A stretch of DNA of 64,000 nucleotides from Haliclona indistincta (Eukaryota; Porifera; Demospongiae; Haplosclerida; Chalinidae). The notes beneath the pieces are model-generated. The model was not told the DNA's origin. It did not search any database and was given only the letters and a program-made list of their open reading frames with translations. The translations under genes and the position numbers were made by a program. This document shows, piece after piece, positions 11,017 through 27,931 of this stretch (its first letter is position 1; each line of letters opens with the position of its first letter). Location of the stretch: assembly GCA_964017065.1 (NCBI GenBank), contig OZ024784.1, forward strand, positions 731,382 to 795,381, written 5' to 3'.

Positions 11017-14000
11017 ATGGCTAAAACTACATTACTAGCAGTCAGTGTTCTACTAGCGATTTTGAACACTCCGAGCAACGGCTCTACAGCACTCGGTGGA
11101 ACGCAAGCATGCAGCGGACGAATGTGCAACCCGTCCACTCGTTCCATTGCTCCTCCAACAGCAAGTGAGGATGACCTCGTCAAGGAAGCCAAGTGCTTTG
11201 CAGCTTGCGCAGACAAAGTGAGCCTGTTTGCATAGACTCTCTTGAGAGTACGGCCCAACTTGTTGAGAATGTTTTGATACGTCCAACTTTGTTGCATTGC
11301 AGATATCAACCTACTTCAGTCGAGGAGAAGCAGACTGCAAGTTGCCGGCCACACCATTGGTAAGTTATTGCTGTTACATGGCTGAGAGCTATTTGGTGGC
11401 TTTTCACAGCAGTGTAAATTCCATTTACAGGGTTAATGCTGTGAACCTTATCTCAATTTATGCAGCATGAGTGTTGCAATGCTGAAAGTTTGAATACACT
11501 ATTATTATGAGCTATATACTGCCTGAAGGCATTTCATGAGCTGTCTACAGCTCGGTATTGTACATTCGAATTCGAAGTTCTGCACTTTAAAAATTATTGA
11601 CTGAAAAGCTTTAGGAGGGGCTAGTTGCTTTGATGGTGGTGAGCCAGTCTGAGTGTGTCAGTAGTTCAGTCCATGCTCAGCTATTGCTACCACAAGTTGT
11701 CATAGTGACAATGAAAGGTGTGCTCAGTGGTTTTCTGAGAGGAAGAGGCTTGAAAATTAGAGTATTGTCCAAGTGTTATCCAGAAATTATTCAAATGTGA
11801 TCAAAGGGTGATAACAGAGTGATAATCGGTGCTTCTCTTGACGTAATAGAGTGGGCTCTGGTCTGTCATAACCGATAGGACATCACTGGATTCTGACTGC
11901 AAGATGTATCAACAGGTAAAAACAGAAGAGCCTGTTTTTAATTCTCATAACTGTTAACCAAAACAATGCAGCTCCTTGACTGCAAGAGAGGATGTGTAAT
12001 CAGCGCCAACAATCCTATGTTGACTAGTGAACAGTGCAGAGATAAATGTGTAAGCTATGCTCTGCATTTCTCCTGTATCAATAATTATTGTTCATCCTAT
12101 AGACCGACTTTTGCACTAACCAATGTGGAGCAACAGACTGCAGTAACCATACGTACAGTGACTCCAACTGCCCTGTCAGATGTGTAAGTTTTAGGAATAG
12201 TCTGAGTCAGTCTGTGTTATGTCTTTTGTTATTATGCAGAGAAGACCAATATGTAGAAAAGGCTGTGATATACTCAATTCAATAGTAGACCAGACAAATG
12301 CAAGTGAGTAGGATATATTGACCACTTTTAATAACAACAAACTTGCATGACTGATAATTGGGTTATGATATGAAGTGCACAATGCAATGGTTACAGCTAT
12401 CGTGTTGGTGATGTATAAATATGCTTATATCTCGTTGCGTGGGTGTATCAAAGTTGCCGCCCGTGGTTTAAAACGCACTAAAGTGCCATGTGATTACGTC
12501 ATGAGGACTATATTATCCTTTGATGTTTGATATGGTACCTCGGTGCAAAGGTCACGGACTGCCGGCAAAAAAACTTAGTTTAGTTTAGAGCACGAAAGCG
12601 TATTCAACACAGATCCTACGAGCTAAAGAAATGTTATTCTAGCTTAGCACACCTAGAACATCGTAGTGTAACGAGTCTCGGCGGCCACACGTAGCATAAC
12701 TCGCCCCTTGATAGCACGATCGAAGCGCTAGACACACACAAAACGACGATAAATAGTTTCTTTCCTGTTTTCCATACTTTGCTTCGCTCTCCTTGCGGTC
12801 GCTGTCTCTACACTACACAGCAGATCCTATCATGACCTCGACCTCAGCTACCTCGTGGCCATGCGGTTTTACTGACGTCATTTAGCAACGGAAATAAATC
12901 AGTTATAACACCCCGTATACTCGTGAATTATCCGTTTACAGTCACTCGCACTCGGGCGCTTCGCGCCCTCGTGCTCGTGACTGTAAATCGGATAATTCCC
13001 TCGTAGGGGTGTTATAACTATTACATATACATGTACACAAATACTGTCACAACATTTTTATCTATAGTTTTACATTATATCACAAACTGATAATTATCAC
13101 TAATTTACTATAGCTGTCGTCATTAATTCTAATACAACACATCTGAATCTTCATCGGATAAGAAGTGCCAATGGAGGACAGTACAGCACAGCATTTTCTA
13201 CAGCTGCCACAGCAAACAACGAAGTAAGTGGAGAGAATGAGAAGCCATCGTTCGTTAGCTTCATCATCAGAACTATGACAATGAATGGAACATATTACAC
13301 ATGGCAGGTACAGCTTTCCGCTAAACATGGCAAGATAGCTGCTAAGTATGACTACTGATAAGCTGATAATTTAGAGCAGACAGCTGCTTAAGATGACAAG
13401 TAAAAGCTAGTGGGGTCCGGAGACCTACTGACCCACCCTTAATTGCTTGAGGTCCACTTTATGTGGTCAAGGCCCAGGGTCTGGTCGAGTGCATTATAAT
13501 ATAATAACTATGCATGCAGCTCACACCTGAGGATCAAATTGATTTGGAGTATGCTACATGTGAGATGGTCAATGTATCTTACGCTCTGGTCAGCAAGAAC
13601 AGCATCAGTGATTATTCACCATCACTAGTGCAGTGTGTCTTAGGAGGTGAGTGAGTGATGTAAATGTGATGAGTGCAGTAACTATAGTGTTAAACAGGTT
13701 TTCCAGAGCAGCTGCATGGTGCTGACCTCTCATTCTCATATACTGAGGACTTGCGGTTTAGAAAGCATGCAATAGTGAACATTTCATGGACTCGTCCAAG
13801 AGGTATCATAACAATTATCATGGTCTTTTTCACTTTGTAATTTACTTTATAATCAGGTTATCAAAATATAGAACGGTATCAAATAAGGGTTATTACGGAT
13901 CCAGCAGTTTCTGATACCTGTGGTGGAGTAATCAATAAATACTTCATACGTCAAAATGTCAGAGATGTAATTTTCAAATTCATAATCTTGTACTATAACA

Positions 14001-15614
14001 CACAGGCATCAAATGTTAACAGTTACCTGCTGAAGTCCAGACATGAGAATGATATCCCAGTGTTTGAGTGCTTTTACACTATACAAGTGAGAGTTAGATA
14101 ATTAACATAGAGTGAGTGTAATTGTATGGTATATCTTGTATAGATGACTGCATATCCTAATACAAGTCCTGCAATGACAACAATGGAGCCAGTGTGTGAG
14201 TATCATACACATCATGTCCAGCTCAAACAGCAATAAATCATCTGCAGGGCCTTCACCTGAAATGAAGATTCAGTGTGGACGTCAGCTTCATCCAAATGGA
14301 GTTATAACAATTTTTGCTAAATTGATTTTGCCAGATTTTCCTGGACTGATTGAGGCAATTGACAGATTCATTGCCATTCCTTCTCTTATTGACATTGTTA
14401 AACAACCAGCACCACCGATACAAGTATACACTCAAATAACAATCTACACACACGTAAGGCAGTATAAATTTATGCATTAGCCAATAAGAGAGTATATTTA
14501 TTGTATAGGTAAGTACCACAGAGTATATTATAACTGTCAATGATATACAACCAAATGATGATCCTGATTTAAGATGTCAACTCAGAGTGAGTTAAGAGCA
14601 ATATTATGTAGTCATCAACTTATTTGTTTGTTAGGTCAGTGCAATAAAGAATCATGAGTATTCATGGAGGAGTGTGCCCTCTAGCGTAATCTGTCATGTT
14701 GCCACTAACTCAGAACCACCCTGTCCCATCAATGCAAGCTCCATTACTATAACCCAACAAATATTTACTGACGAAATACTGAACATCTCATACCACTGGC
14801 ACCCGCCAAGCATTCCCAATGGTCCAATACAGCAGTACCAATCACGCATTGCTGCAGAGCCACTCCTGCCAGATCAAGACAGCCAACCATTGCATCTACC
14901 TTATCTAAAAATAATTAGTCGGGTACTTTCGAAACAATTTTAATGATAATTTTTTGATCCATCACTGCAGGTTGATCAAACAAATGACAGTATCATCACT
15001 GATAGAATATTTCAGATCGAGACTGTGACCTGCCTCTATCTGCAGGTAAGTGTTAATCAACTAACCAATGTAGCACCATCAGTACACTATATTATCAATT
15101 ACAGATGAGATCCTATAATGGGTATTACTGGAGCAATTGGAGCATTCCTGTTCCTTTATCAAAGCACCATGTACTGGACCCTCAGTGTACAGGATTGCCT
15201 GAGCTATCCACAACCCAACGCCCTCTAGTGAGCAGCTCACCAGCTGTCACTGTGACTGTTACACCAGGTAACAGCTGCACAATGACCTCACTAAGAATGA
15301 GTGATATGACTATCCTTTTGAATAGTTCCATCACAGGGCCACGACCCGCCTTCCTTTGTGTATGGAGTCATAGTTGCCTGCGTGGTAGTACTATTCTTTA
15401 CAGTCTACAGGCTTTACCAAGTAGAGAACAAGTAATTATAGTCAATAATAATTCGTGTGACAATTGCTCGATTTATCTGATTCAATACAGGTTGAATAAA
15501 TTGCTTGCTGCATTCTCCTCATCTCACGACAAAAGATTTAAAGAGAAATTGGATAACTTTGAGGCTAAAATCAATGAACTTTTGAGGAAAACCTCCATAA
15601 AGAAAAATATCTGA
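11017..15614 (+). CDS. Gene C: Cys-rich/4xFN3 membrane receptor with coiled-coil tail replacing the kinase
   Basis: Nineteen phase-consistent exons give about 751 aa: 11017-11217, 11303-11359, 11850-11915, 11972-12049, 12103-12183, 12240-12303, 13114-13307, 13520-13646, 13698-13802, 13857-13966, 14006-14086, 14144-14195, 14248-14453, 14509-14586, 14635-14922, 14971-15045, 15105-15267, 15326-15431, 15491-15614. Domains: signal peptide, Cys-rich module, four FN3-like domains, and a transmembrane helix ([20 protein letters not shown]). The tail is RLYQVENK joined to a heptad helix (KRFKEKLDNFEAKINELL). Ectodomain and membrane exons match kinase receptors E and F almost throughout, including [12 protein letters not shown]. 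After the helix the sequence switches to the coiled-coil exon also used by gene B. It is therefore a kinase-less receptor; dominant-negative, decoy or partner function is inference. Intron 6 holds a 600-bp insertion (separate entry). Confidence 0.8.
12421..13022. mobile_element. Insertion in gene C intron 6, ending in a 120-bp hairpin
   Basis: The homologous introns of E (about 51541-51650) and F lack this ~600 bp, so it is an insertion specific to C. The last part, 12900-13019, is a near-perfect hairpin running from AGTTATAACACCCC to GGGGTGTTATAACT. Its loop region is CTCGGGCGCTTCGCGCCC, typical of a foldback MITE. The left part (12421-12899) holds no recognised gene, and its outer end does not match the right end, so it may be two nested insertions. 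Confidence 0.55.
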
Positions 15615-15794
15615 TCGTTTGACTTTACAACAGCCGACACTAGAGGGCTTAGTAGTCCTGTCATCATCCTTTTCAGTAGTTGAGTCCAGTGAATATTGGT
15701 TAGTAGTGGTTAATAGTGTACTGCGTGTACCTCGGCACTGATATTTAATAGTTAGAGACAATGAAAAATAAGTTTTTGTACACTTTCTTATTTT
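15615..15794. other. Gap after gene C; no gene seen
   Basis: The gap is presumed 3' UTR and spacer. A 19-bp stretch at about 15632-15650 matches the inverted start of receptor exon 15 with one mismatch, which suggests a rearrangement scar. Nothing else was recognised. Confidence 0.4.
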
Positions 15795-16870
15795 TGATTC
15801 TTATATTGTTATCTAATTACAACCGATCAAACACTCATGCTGTTCTTGCTGACCAGAGCATAACATGATAGCTATAAATAATTGCATTGTGCACTTCATA
15901 TCATAACCTATTGGTGACCAATTATCAGTCATGCAAGTTATTTAAAAGTGGTCAAAATAACCTGCTCAATTGTATTTGTCTGGTCTACTATTGAATTGAG
16001 TATATCACAACCTTTTCTACATATTGGTCTTCTCTGCATAATAACAAAAGACATAACACAGACTGACTCAGACTATTCCTAAAACTTACACATCTGACAG
16101 GGCAGTTGGAGTCACTATACGTATGGTTACTGCAGTCTGTTCCTCCGCATTGGTTAGTGCAAAAGTCGGTCTATAGGATGAACAATAAAATTATTTATAT
16201 TATTATGGATATTTTAATATGCAGAGTATAGCTTACACATTTATCTCTGCACTGTTCACTAGTCAACATAGGATTGTTGGCGCTGATTACACATCCTCTC
16301 TTACAGTCAAGGAGCTGCATTTTTTTGGTTAACAGTTATGAGAATTAAAAACAGGTTTCTGTTTTTACCTGTTGATACATCTTGCAGTCAGAATCCAGTG
16401 ATGTCCTATCGGTTATGACAGACCAGAGCCCACTCTATTAGTCAAGAGAAGCAAATTATCACTCTGTTATCACCCTTTGATCACATTTGAATAATTTCTG
16501 GATAACACTTGGACAATACTCTAATTTTCAAGCCTCTTCCTCTCAGAAAACCACTGAGCACACCTTTCATTGTCACTATGACAACTTGTGGTAGCAATAG
16601 CTGAGCATGGACTGAACTACTGACACACTCAGACTGGCTCACCACCATCAAAGCAACTAGCCCCTCCTAAAGCTTTTCAGTCAATAATTTTTCAAGTGCA
16701 GAACTTCAAATTCAAATGTACAATACCAAGCTGTAGACAGCTCATGAATGCCTTCAGGCAGTATACATGTAATAGCTCATAATAATAGTGTATTCAAACT
16801 TTCAGCATTGCAACACTCATGCCACATCAATTGAGATAAGGTTCCCAGCATTAACCCTGTACACTGTATG
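15795..16870 (-). pseudogene. Orphan N-terminal exon block of a C/E-type receptor
   Basis: The minus strand here matches the region from intron 2 through exons 3-6 (Cys-rich module) of receptors C, D and E. Examples are the exon encoding [14 protein letters not shown] (about 16315-16240) and the [11 protein letters not shown] exon (about 16040-15975). At about 15820-15840 it jumps to an internal piece of FN3 exon 8. Signal-peptide exon, remaining FN3 exons and kinase are missing. The block lies just downstream of the stop codon of gene D, in the same orientation. It is a duplicated, truncated fragment, unlikely to be expressed as a receptor. Confidence 0.65.
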
Positions 16871-16896
16871 TATGCATAATTATAATGGCTAATATT

Positions 16897-23287
<6,391 letters not shown>

Positions 23288-23397
23288 ATCTGCTGAGCCA
23301 GGTAGCTCGAATTTGCTGTAGGACGACAATAATGATCGTGAGTTGTATCCTCGTCGTGTTTTATGCAGTCAAAATAGCGGTTTTGTTATTCCAGATG

Positions 23398-23530
23398 CAT
23401 GCAGCTCGACTTGCAGGCCCAACCTCTTTGGCTGAGGGGAGTGACAGCTGAATACAGGCCCAATTATGGCGCGCCATAGTGCCAGCCCAGTTGAAAGAAT
23501 GCGATAGCTAACCTCTCAATATCTTGTAAA
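23398..23530. other. Site without the palindromic element, in the inverted block
   Basis: Reading the minus strand, sequence equivalent to the 3' flank of gene B (ending attctttcaa) passes almost directly into the leader of the receptor (gggctggc...ataattgggcctg). This is where the other two blocks carry the 2.1-kb palindrome. A short GGCGCGCC-containing variation sits at the junction. Confidence 0.6.
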
Positions 23531-23644
23531 CACCACTGAATCATCTCGTGTAGTTTATGATTATGCTTTTACAACAGAATTATTAACAGTCACATTCATG
23601 CATGCATGCACTTGTTGTTGCAGTTAATACGTAAAGTCAAACAA

Positions 23645-24648
23645 TCAGTTCTTTTTCTTTATGGAGATTTTCTTCAAAACTTCATTGATTTTAGCATCAA
23701 AGTTATCCAGTTGCTTTTCAAATCTCTTGTAGTGAGATGAGGAGAGTGCAGCAAGCACTTTATTCAACCTGTATTGAATCATATCAGAATCGACACAGCA
23801 TATACGGCTTACTTTTTCTCTACTTGGGACAGCCTGTGGACTAGATGACGGAAATTTCCCTAATGGCATTTGTTCGATTTTCTGCCTGCACCTCTAGGAG
23901 CTGGTGTGAAGTACAATACAATTACATGTGACAATATTCCGCCGCACCTTGATGAATGCACCGCTTGGTAGTTGGATGAGTAAAGTGTGTTGTCTTGTTG
24001 CCATTGACAGCCATTACTGATACACGTATTGCTTGACACGCAAAATGACCAAGGTCAAGTTCAATGTCTAGTTTTGGCTACAGTATGATAAATGCGGACT
24101 AAATGTATGTGGGTAGTGTTACAAAATAATGGAAGCAACTACAAGTAGATGGTAGTGATAGTATAATAGTACATACCAGCCAATAGTAGTGAGAACTGTT
24201 GCTCTTAACATCAACTTTTATAACCAATGCAGAGTGATGCAAGGCTTTCTTGTGCCATTTGGCTGCTTCTAAACTTCTAGAACTCTTCACTGAGTAAACT
24301 GTTGAATTTTTGCCGATTTTATATGTCAGTACTGGCGGCAGAAGTGATGGTCCAGTAGCTAAAAGGGTTTATAACATTTCATTGTGATACAATAATACAT
24401 GCATGCTGCTTGTACCTGGGTGATGGTGCTTTATTATCATCATACAGCCCATGACACAGTTAGGCACATTCTGTGGTGGCGACAATGATGATCGAAGTCA
24501 CAGACTAGACATGCAGCTAGCTATAGGCACTTACACATTTTCTGGTACAGTTTGGCAATCCATGGTAGCTTGCCCATTTGATAATGCTCTCTTTTCTGCA
24601 TATAGTAGACTAAAAGGAGATGGTTACTACTGCTGTGCGGGGTAAAGG
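23645..24648 (-). pseudogene. Gene B'' : 5'-truncated inverted copy of gene B
   Basis: The minus strand matches gene B from the intron before exon 4 to the coiled-coil stop codon. Tail exon ends at 23645, with the linker exon at about 23900-23814 and FN3 exons at about 24360-23955. Homology breaks off at about 24648, inside the intron after exon 3. The signal peptide and first Cys-rich exons are therefore missing. The remaining exons are open. It lies upstream of D in the same order as B before C, showing that the whole block was inverted. Confidence 0.7.
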
Positions 24649-24747
24649 TAGAGTGTCCAAGCGATTTTTAAAATCTACTGCAGGAGATTAGTTTCTGTTG
24701 TTGCTTTGTTCTCTAGTTCATTACGAATCGACTGCAAGTTAAACGAC
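24649..24747. other. Unassigned junction sequence
   Basis: About 100 bp between the truncated gene B copy and the TA-flanked element. No feature is recognised. Confidence 0.3.
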
Positions 24748-24749
24748 TA

Positions 24750-25689
24750 AGGTAACTCGGGGTATTTTGGAATACCGGGTAACTCGGAATGATTCCGGTA
24801 TTGACCCCAGCTACTGCAAAACTACAGATCGCCTGGATAAACTATTTCACCACGAGGTAGGTGCATCTGTTGGCTCTGCAACGAGCACCCGCTTGGCTGC
24901 AGTACGCAGTCATTCACGGTGTAAGAATGGAAAGTGTTGACACGACTAGCCACGCCTCCATGCTAGCTACCAAGTGAAACTTTGCTGTGTATTGGGGTCA
25001 CTGGTATCTCTTGAAGTTAGACAAAGATCAAAGTGTGCACCAGGTAGCAGAGACTCTACAACGGCGATTTGATGAAATTTTGTTTGCTAGATTATTAGAA
25101 AATAATGCATTAACACAAATATTTAATGCAGAAACCATATAACACTTGTAAAACAAAGGCGTACGGGGAGTTGAAATTCGTATTTATAACAATTCAAAAA
25201 GCAAAGCAGACAATATTGCAGCTTGAAACAGCTGTCAAGATATTCAAGGAGTGGAAAAATATCCTCTGCAAGATGTACAACATCCCAGCAACCATTCTAC
25301 ACTGGAAGTGAATTATGGAGCAACCTAGCCACCTAGGACAGAAAGAAACGCACAAATCGCAGATCCATCATCATGCAAACATGTACAATACCTGAAATCA
25401 TACTGAACACAGTCACAGCTGAAGTCACATCACTCGTGGCTGCACTAAAACCAGGTTACACGGGAAATACACGGACTATTCCGAATTACCCTAAATAACG
25501 TATTTTCTAGTAGCACTTGCTCTGACCGCTCTGGAGAACGACAGCAAGAACGGATAGCTACCAAACTCAGTATGCACATAGTCCGAAGGTGGCTGAAGCT
25601 TGCTGTGTAGTTAAAGTTTCCGAAACATTACACAGCATATTTACCAGCGAAGAATTCCAAAGAGTATTCCAAAATACCCCGAGTTACCT
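24750..25689. mobile_element. 940-bp TA-flanked DNA element, copy 1
   Basis: Ends are inverted repeats AGGTAACTCGGGGTATT...AATACCCCGAGTTACCT, extending over about 25 bp, flanked by TA on both sides. A nearly identical copy lies at 32230-33160 in the same orientation. A TA target duplication fits the Tc1/mariner/pogo superfamily. Internally only short broken reading frames are seen and no DDE motif, so it is a non-autonomous element. Confidence 0.75.
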
Positions 25690-26187
25690 TACAATCGGTG
25701 AAGAAACTGCAGAGATGTTCTTGAAAAACTTTTAGTAATTGGCATACGGTATCTACAGTGTCCACCCTTCGTCACGTGAGCAATAGCTTTGTACTGAAAC
25801 TAAACTTATAATTTATCTTGCATTATCATAGTAAAAGTTTTAATAAAATTATGAGCGTTCAAATTGCGTTAGTGTATTTTATGGCTTAATACAAGCTTGA
25901 CAAACTATTATTAATATTTCGCGAGTAGTAATTCATCATGTAACAGGCCAGTTTGGATCGATGTATAGGCAATAAAGGGCGCTGAATCATTCTATGATAG
26001 TCTTGCCATCGTGCGATGTTGGTATGTAGCTGCTCTATTAGAGGGCATTAATGTAGGTTATTGACCGCGCGTAGCGGCTCCTATAGCAACAGACCGTTGC
26101 GTCTTTGCGAGTTTGAAAAATTCGCGATGTTATTGCGCTCACAGAGATGAACTATGTAATAAATCATTTATTGCCCTACACAACTCG
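25690..26187. other. AT-rich spacer; no gene seen
   Basis: Nothing coding is supported. From about 26030 the sequence becomes GC-rich and includes short copies of the hairpin family that follows (gagggcattaatgtaggttatt). Confidence 0.35.
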
Positions 26188-26449
26188 GGCATTAACCGAC
26201 ATTAATGACCTCGGGAAAGTCGGTTGCCCTCGTACAGTCTCGGGCTGCGCCCTCGACCGTTACTCGGGCGACCGACTTTCCCGCGGTCATTAATGTCGGT
26301 TAATGCCCTCGCGTGAGGGCAATAACTAATACTTAATGACCTCGGGAAAGTCGGTTGCCCTCGTACAGTCTCGGGCTGCGCCCTCGACCGTTACTCGGGT
26401 AACCGACTTTCCCGCGGTCATTAATGTCGGTTATTGCCCTCGAGTGAGG
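26188..26449. repeat. Two tandem GC-rich hairpin MITE units
   Basis: Unit 1 (26188-26313) is an almost perfect palindrome starting GGGCATTAACCGACATTAATG and ending in its complement. Unit 2 (about 26334-26449) repeats the same core (gacctcgggaaagtcggttg ... caaccgactttcccgcggtc) in direct orientation, about 134 bp later. CTCGGGCTGCGCCC marks the loop. The layout suggests a foldback element that duplicated or inserted next to itself. Confidence 0.65.
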
Positions 26450-26463
26450 GCAATAAATAATAG

Positions 26464-26917
26464 TTAGACAGCGCATCCGAGGATCTACGCGATTTAGAAG
26501 CCCGAGAGCCAGGCGCGTGTCCAGGAATGAGGAAAGATAGGTGCGCGCGCGAAGCGCGCGGGCAAATTCTAATTAATATTCATTTATTCGTTAAATTACG
26601 TCATTTTCGTCACTATTATCGTGGTGCACTGGATTTGTTCATAATGGAAAAACAGCCTAAACTACCTTAGAATGGGATTTTGGCAGCTGCTAAGCTTGTT
26701 GCAATAACAGTTATGATAAATTGATAGCCACAGTGTACTTTGATGCAATGAATAATTTAAAACTTCAATGCTGAGGGGGGTGCTAGAGCACCCGGAGCCC
26801 TATCGTGGACACGCGCCTGAGAGCCGTTGCTATATAGCGTCCGAGCGTAGCGAGGGCGCTATGGTAACGGCGCGAGGGCTTCTACATCGCGTAGATCCGA
26901 TTGGATGCGCTGTCTAA
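26464..26917. mobile_element. 454-bp MITE with nested inner hairpin element
   Basis: Outer ends are inverted repeats TTAGACAGCGCATCC ... GGATGCGCTGTCTAA that continue, with gaps, for about 45 bp. Inside, GGCGCGTGTCCA (about 26511-26522) and TGGACACGCGCC (about 26806-26817) form a second inverted pair with a CGCGCGCGAAGCGCGCG hairpin, as if one element had inserted in another. No coding capacity. Confidence 0.55.
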
Positions 26918-27487
26918 CTGATTTAGACCATAGCAACAGCAAACAGAAACGACGCGAACGCCGAGCAAGGACACGCGAGCGTTGTAAAAATTATTCAGTA
27001 GAACTCCGCGCACAGAACCGTAATCTGCGCCGTGTGGTGGGATTCCATTATGAGGTCGCGGCAGTGGCGGGATTCCATTATGAGAAATATGGACCTGCAG
27101 CTACGCAACTTGATTGGTCAACAGCGCTTAGCTGTGGTCTAAATATAGGTTATACCATGAAAAGGAGGGCAATACGGGATTTAAATCACCGCGGAAACCG
27201 ATATTAGCTTCCCAAGACTACCAAGCACTAAAACAAGCCCTCTACTGTTGCGAGAAGCCAGTAGTGTCGCCGTTTCCATCATCGAGCGACGATCGTGTAA
27301 GAGCGCGTCGTTTGAATTCATAAGTTAGTGACGACGCTTCAGTTTACTATCTTCCAGCCGTGTAGAAGCGCTACTTTGGGTCTCACTAGAAGCGCTTGAG
27401 CACGGAGAAGCTAACTACGAAGAGTAAGTGCGTGAATCAAATCTTTTTCCAAGCTACGACAGTATAACTGTTTTGTTCACAACTGGT
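26918..27487. other. Spacer before the large transposon; no supported gene
   Basis: A 100-codon open frame exists (26905-27207), but it begins inside the MITE, contains the tandem motif gggattccattatgag twice and has no recognisable domain. I do not call it a gene. Confidence 0.3.
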
Positions 27488-27496
27488 CCATTCTGC
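27488..27496. repeat. Left 9-bp target-site duplication of the MULE (CCATTCTGC)
   Basis: Identical to 36930-36938 on the other side of the element; no mismatch. Confidence 0.88.
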
Positions 27497-27931
27497 GGTG
27501 GTTACTAAAACCCGGGACGGGACGGGACTCAGGCGGGATGTCCCGTCCCGTCCCGCATACTAAAATGGGTGTCTCTAAATTCACAACAGTTGAAGTACGG
27601 AAGTCACGTGCAAGTAGTTTAACCCCGATTTATCCGAATTATGACAACGTACAATGTACTGTACCTTGGGAGCGAAACTGTGGGCTCAGTTATGACGATA
27701 GGCTCCCTCTGGTGACGGTCCAGGTCCAATGATCCCTACTAATGGTGTACCTGTGGGCGGGCGCCTCGTGGACTGACGGTGTGTGCCCACAGTGCATATT
27801 GCTATCAGTGTTCTTATGTCAGTATTGCCGTACAGAAAACAACGTTCAAGAGCAGAAATCGGGCGAACCATAATATGTATGCAGTTTAAGCATCACTGAA
27901 CATAAAAGAGACAGCTAGATAAGTGATGTGA

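Noticed and set aside
11053..11309. Minus-strand open frames opposite receptor exon 1 (also near 50017-50430 and 57131-57466)
   Set aside because: They recur because the exon is duplicated. The plus strand has signal peptide, Cys pattern and splice sites; the minus frames have none.
13647..13697. Continuation of FN3 frames through short introns as single exons
   Set aside because: Frames sometimes run on through introns of 45-60 bp, but the consensus splice sites and paralogue alignment place introns there.
24750..25689. Tc1/mariner transposase inside the TA-flanked element
   Set aside because: I looked for DDE/DDD motifs and a helix-turn-helix in the short frames of both copies and found none; stops are frequent. 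It is treated as non-autonomous.
26905..27207. 100-codon open frame as a gene
   Set aside because: It starts inside a MITE end, is Arg-rich from GC-rich repeat sequence, and has no domain, start context or conserved neighbour.
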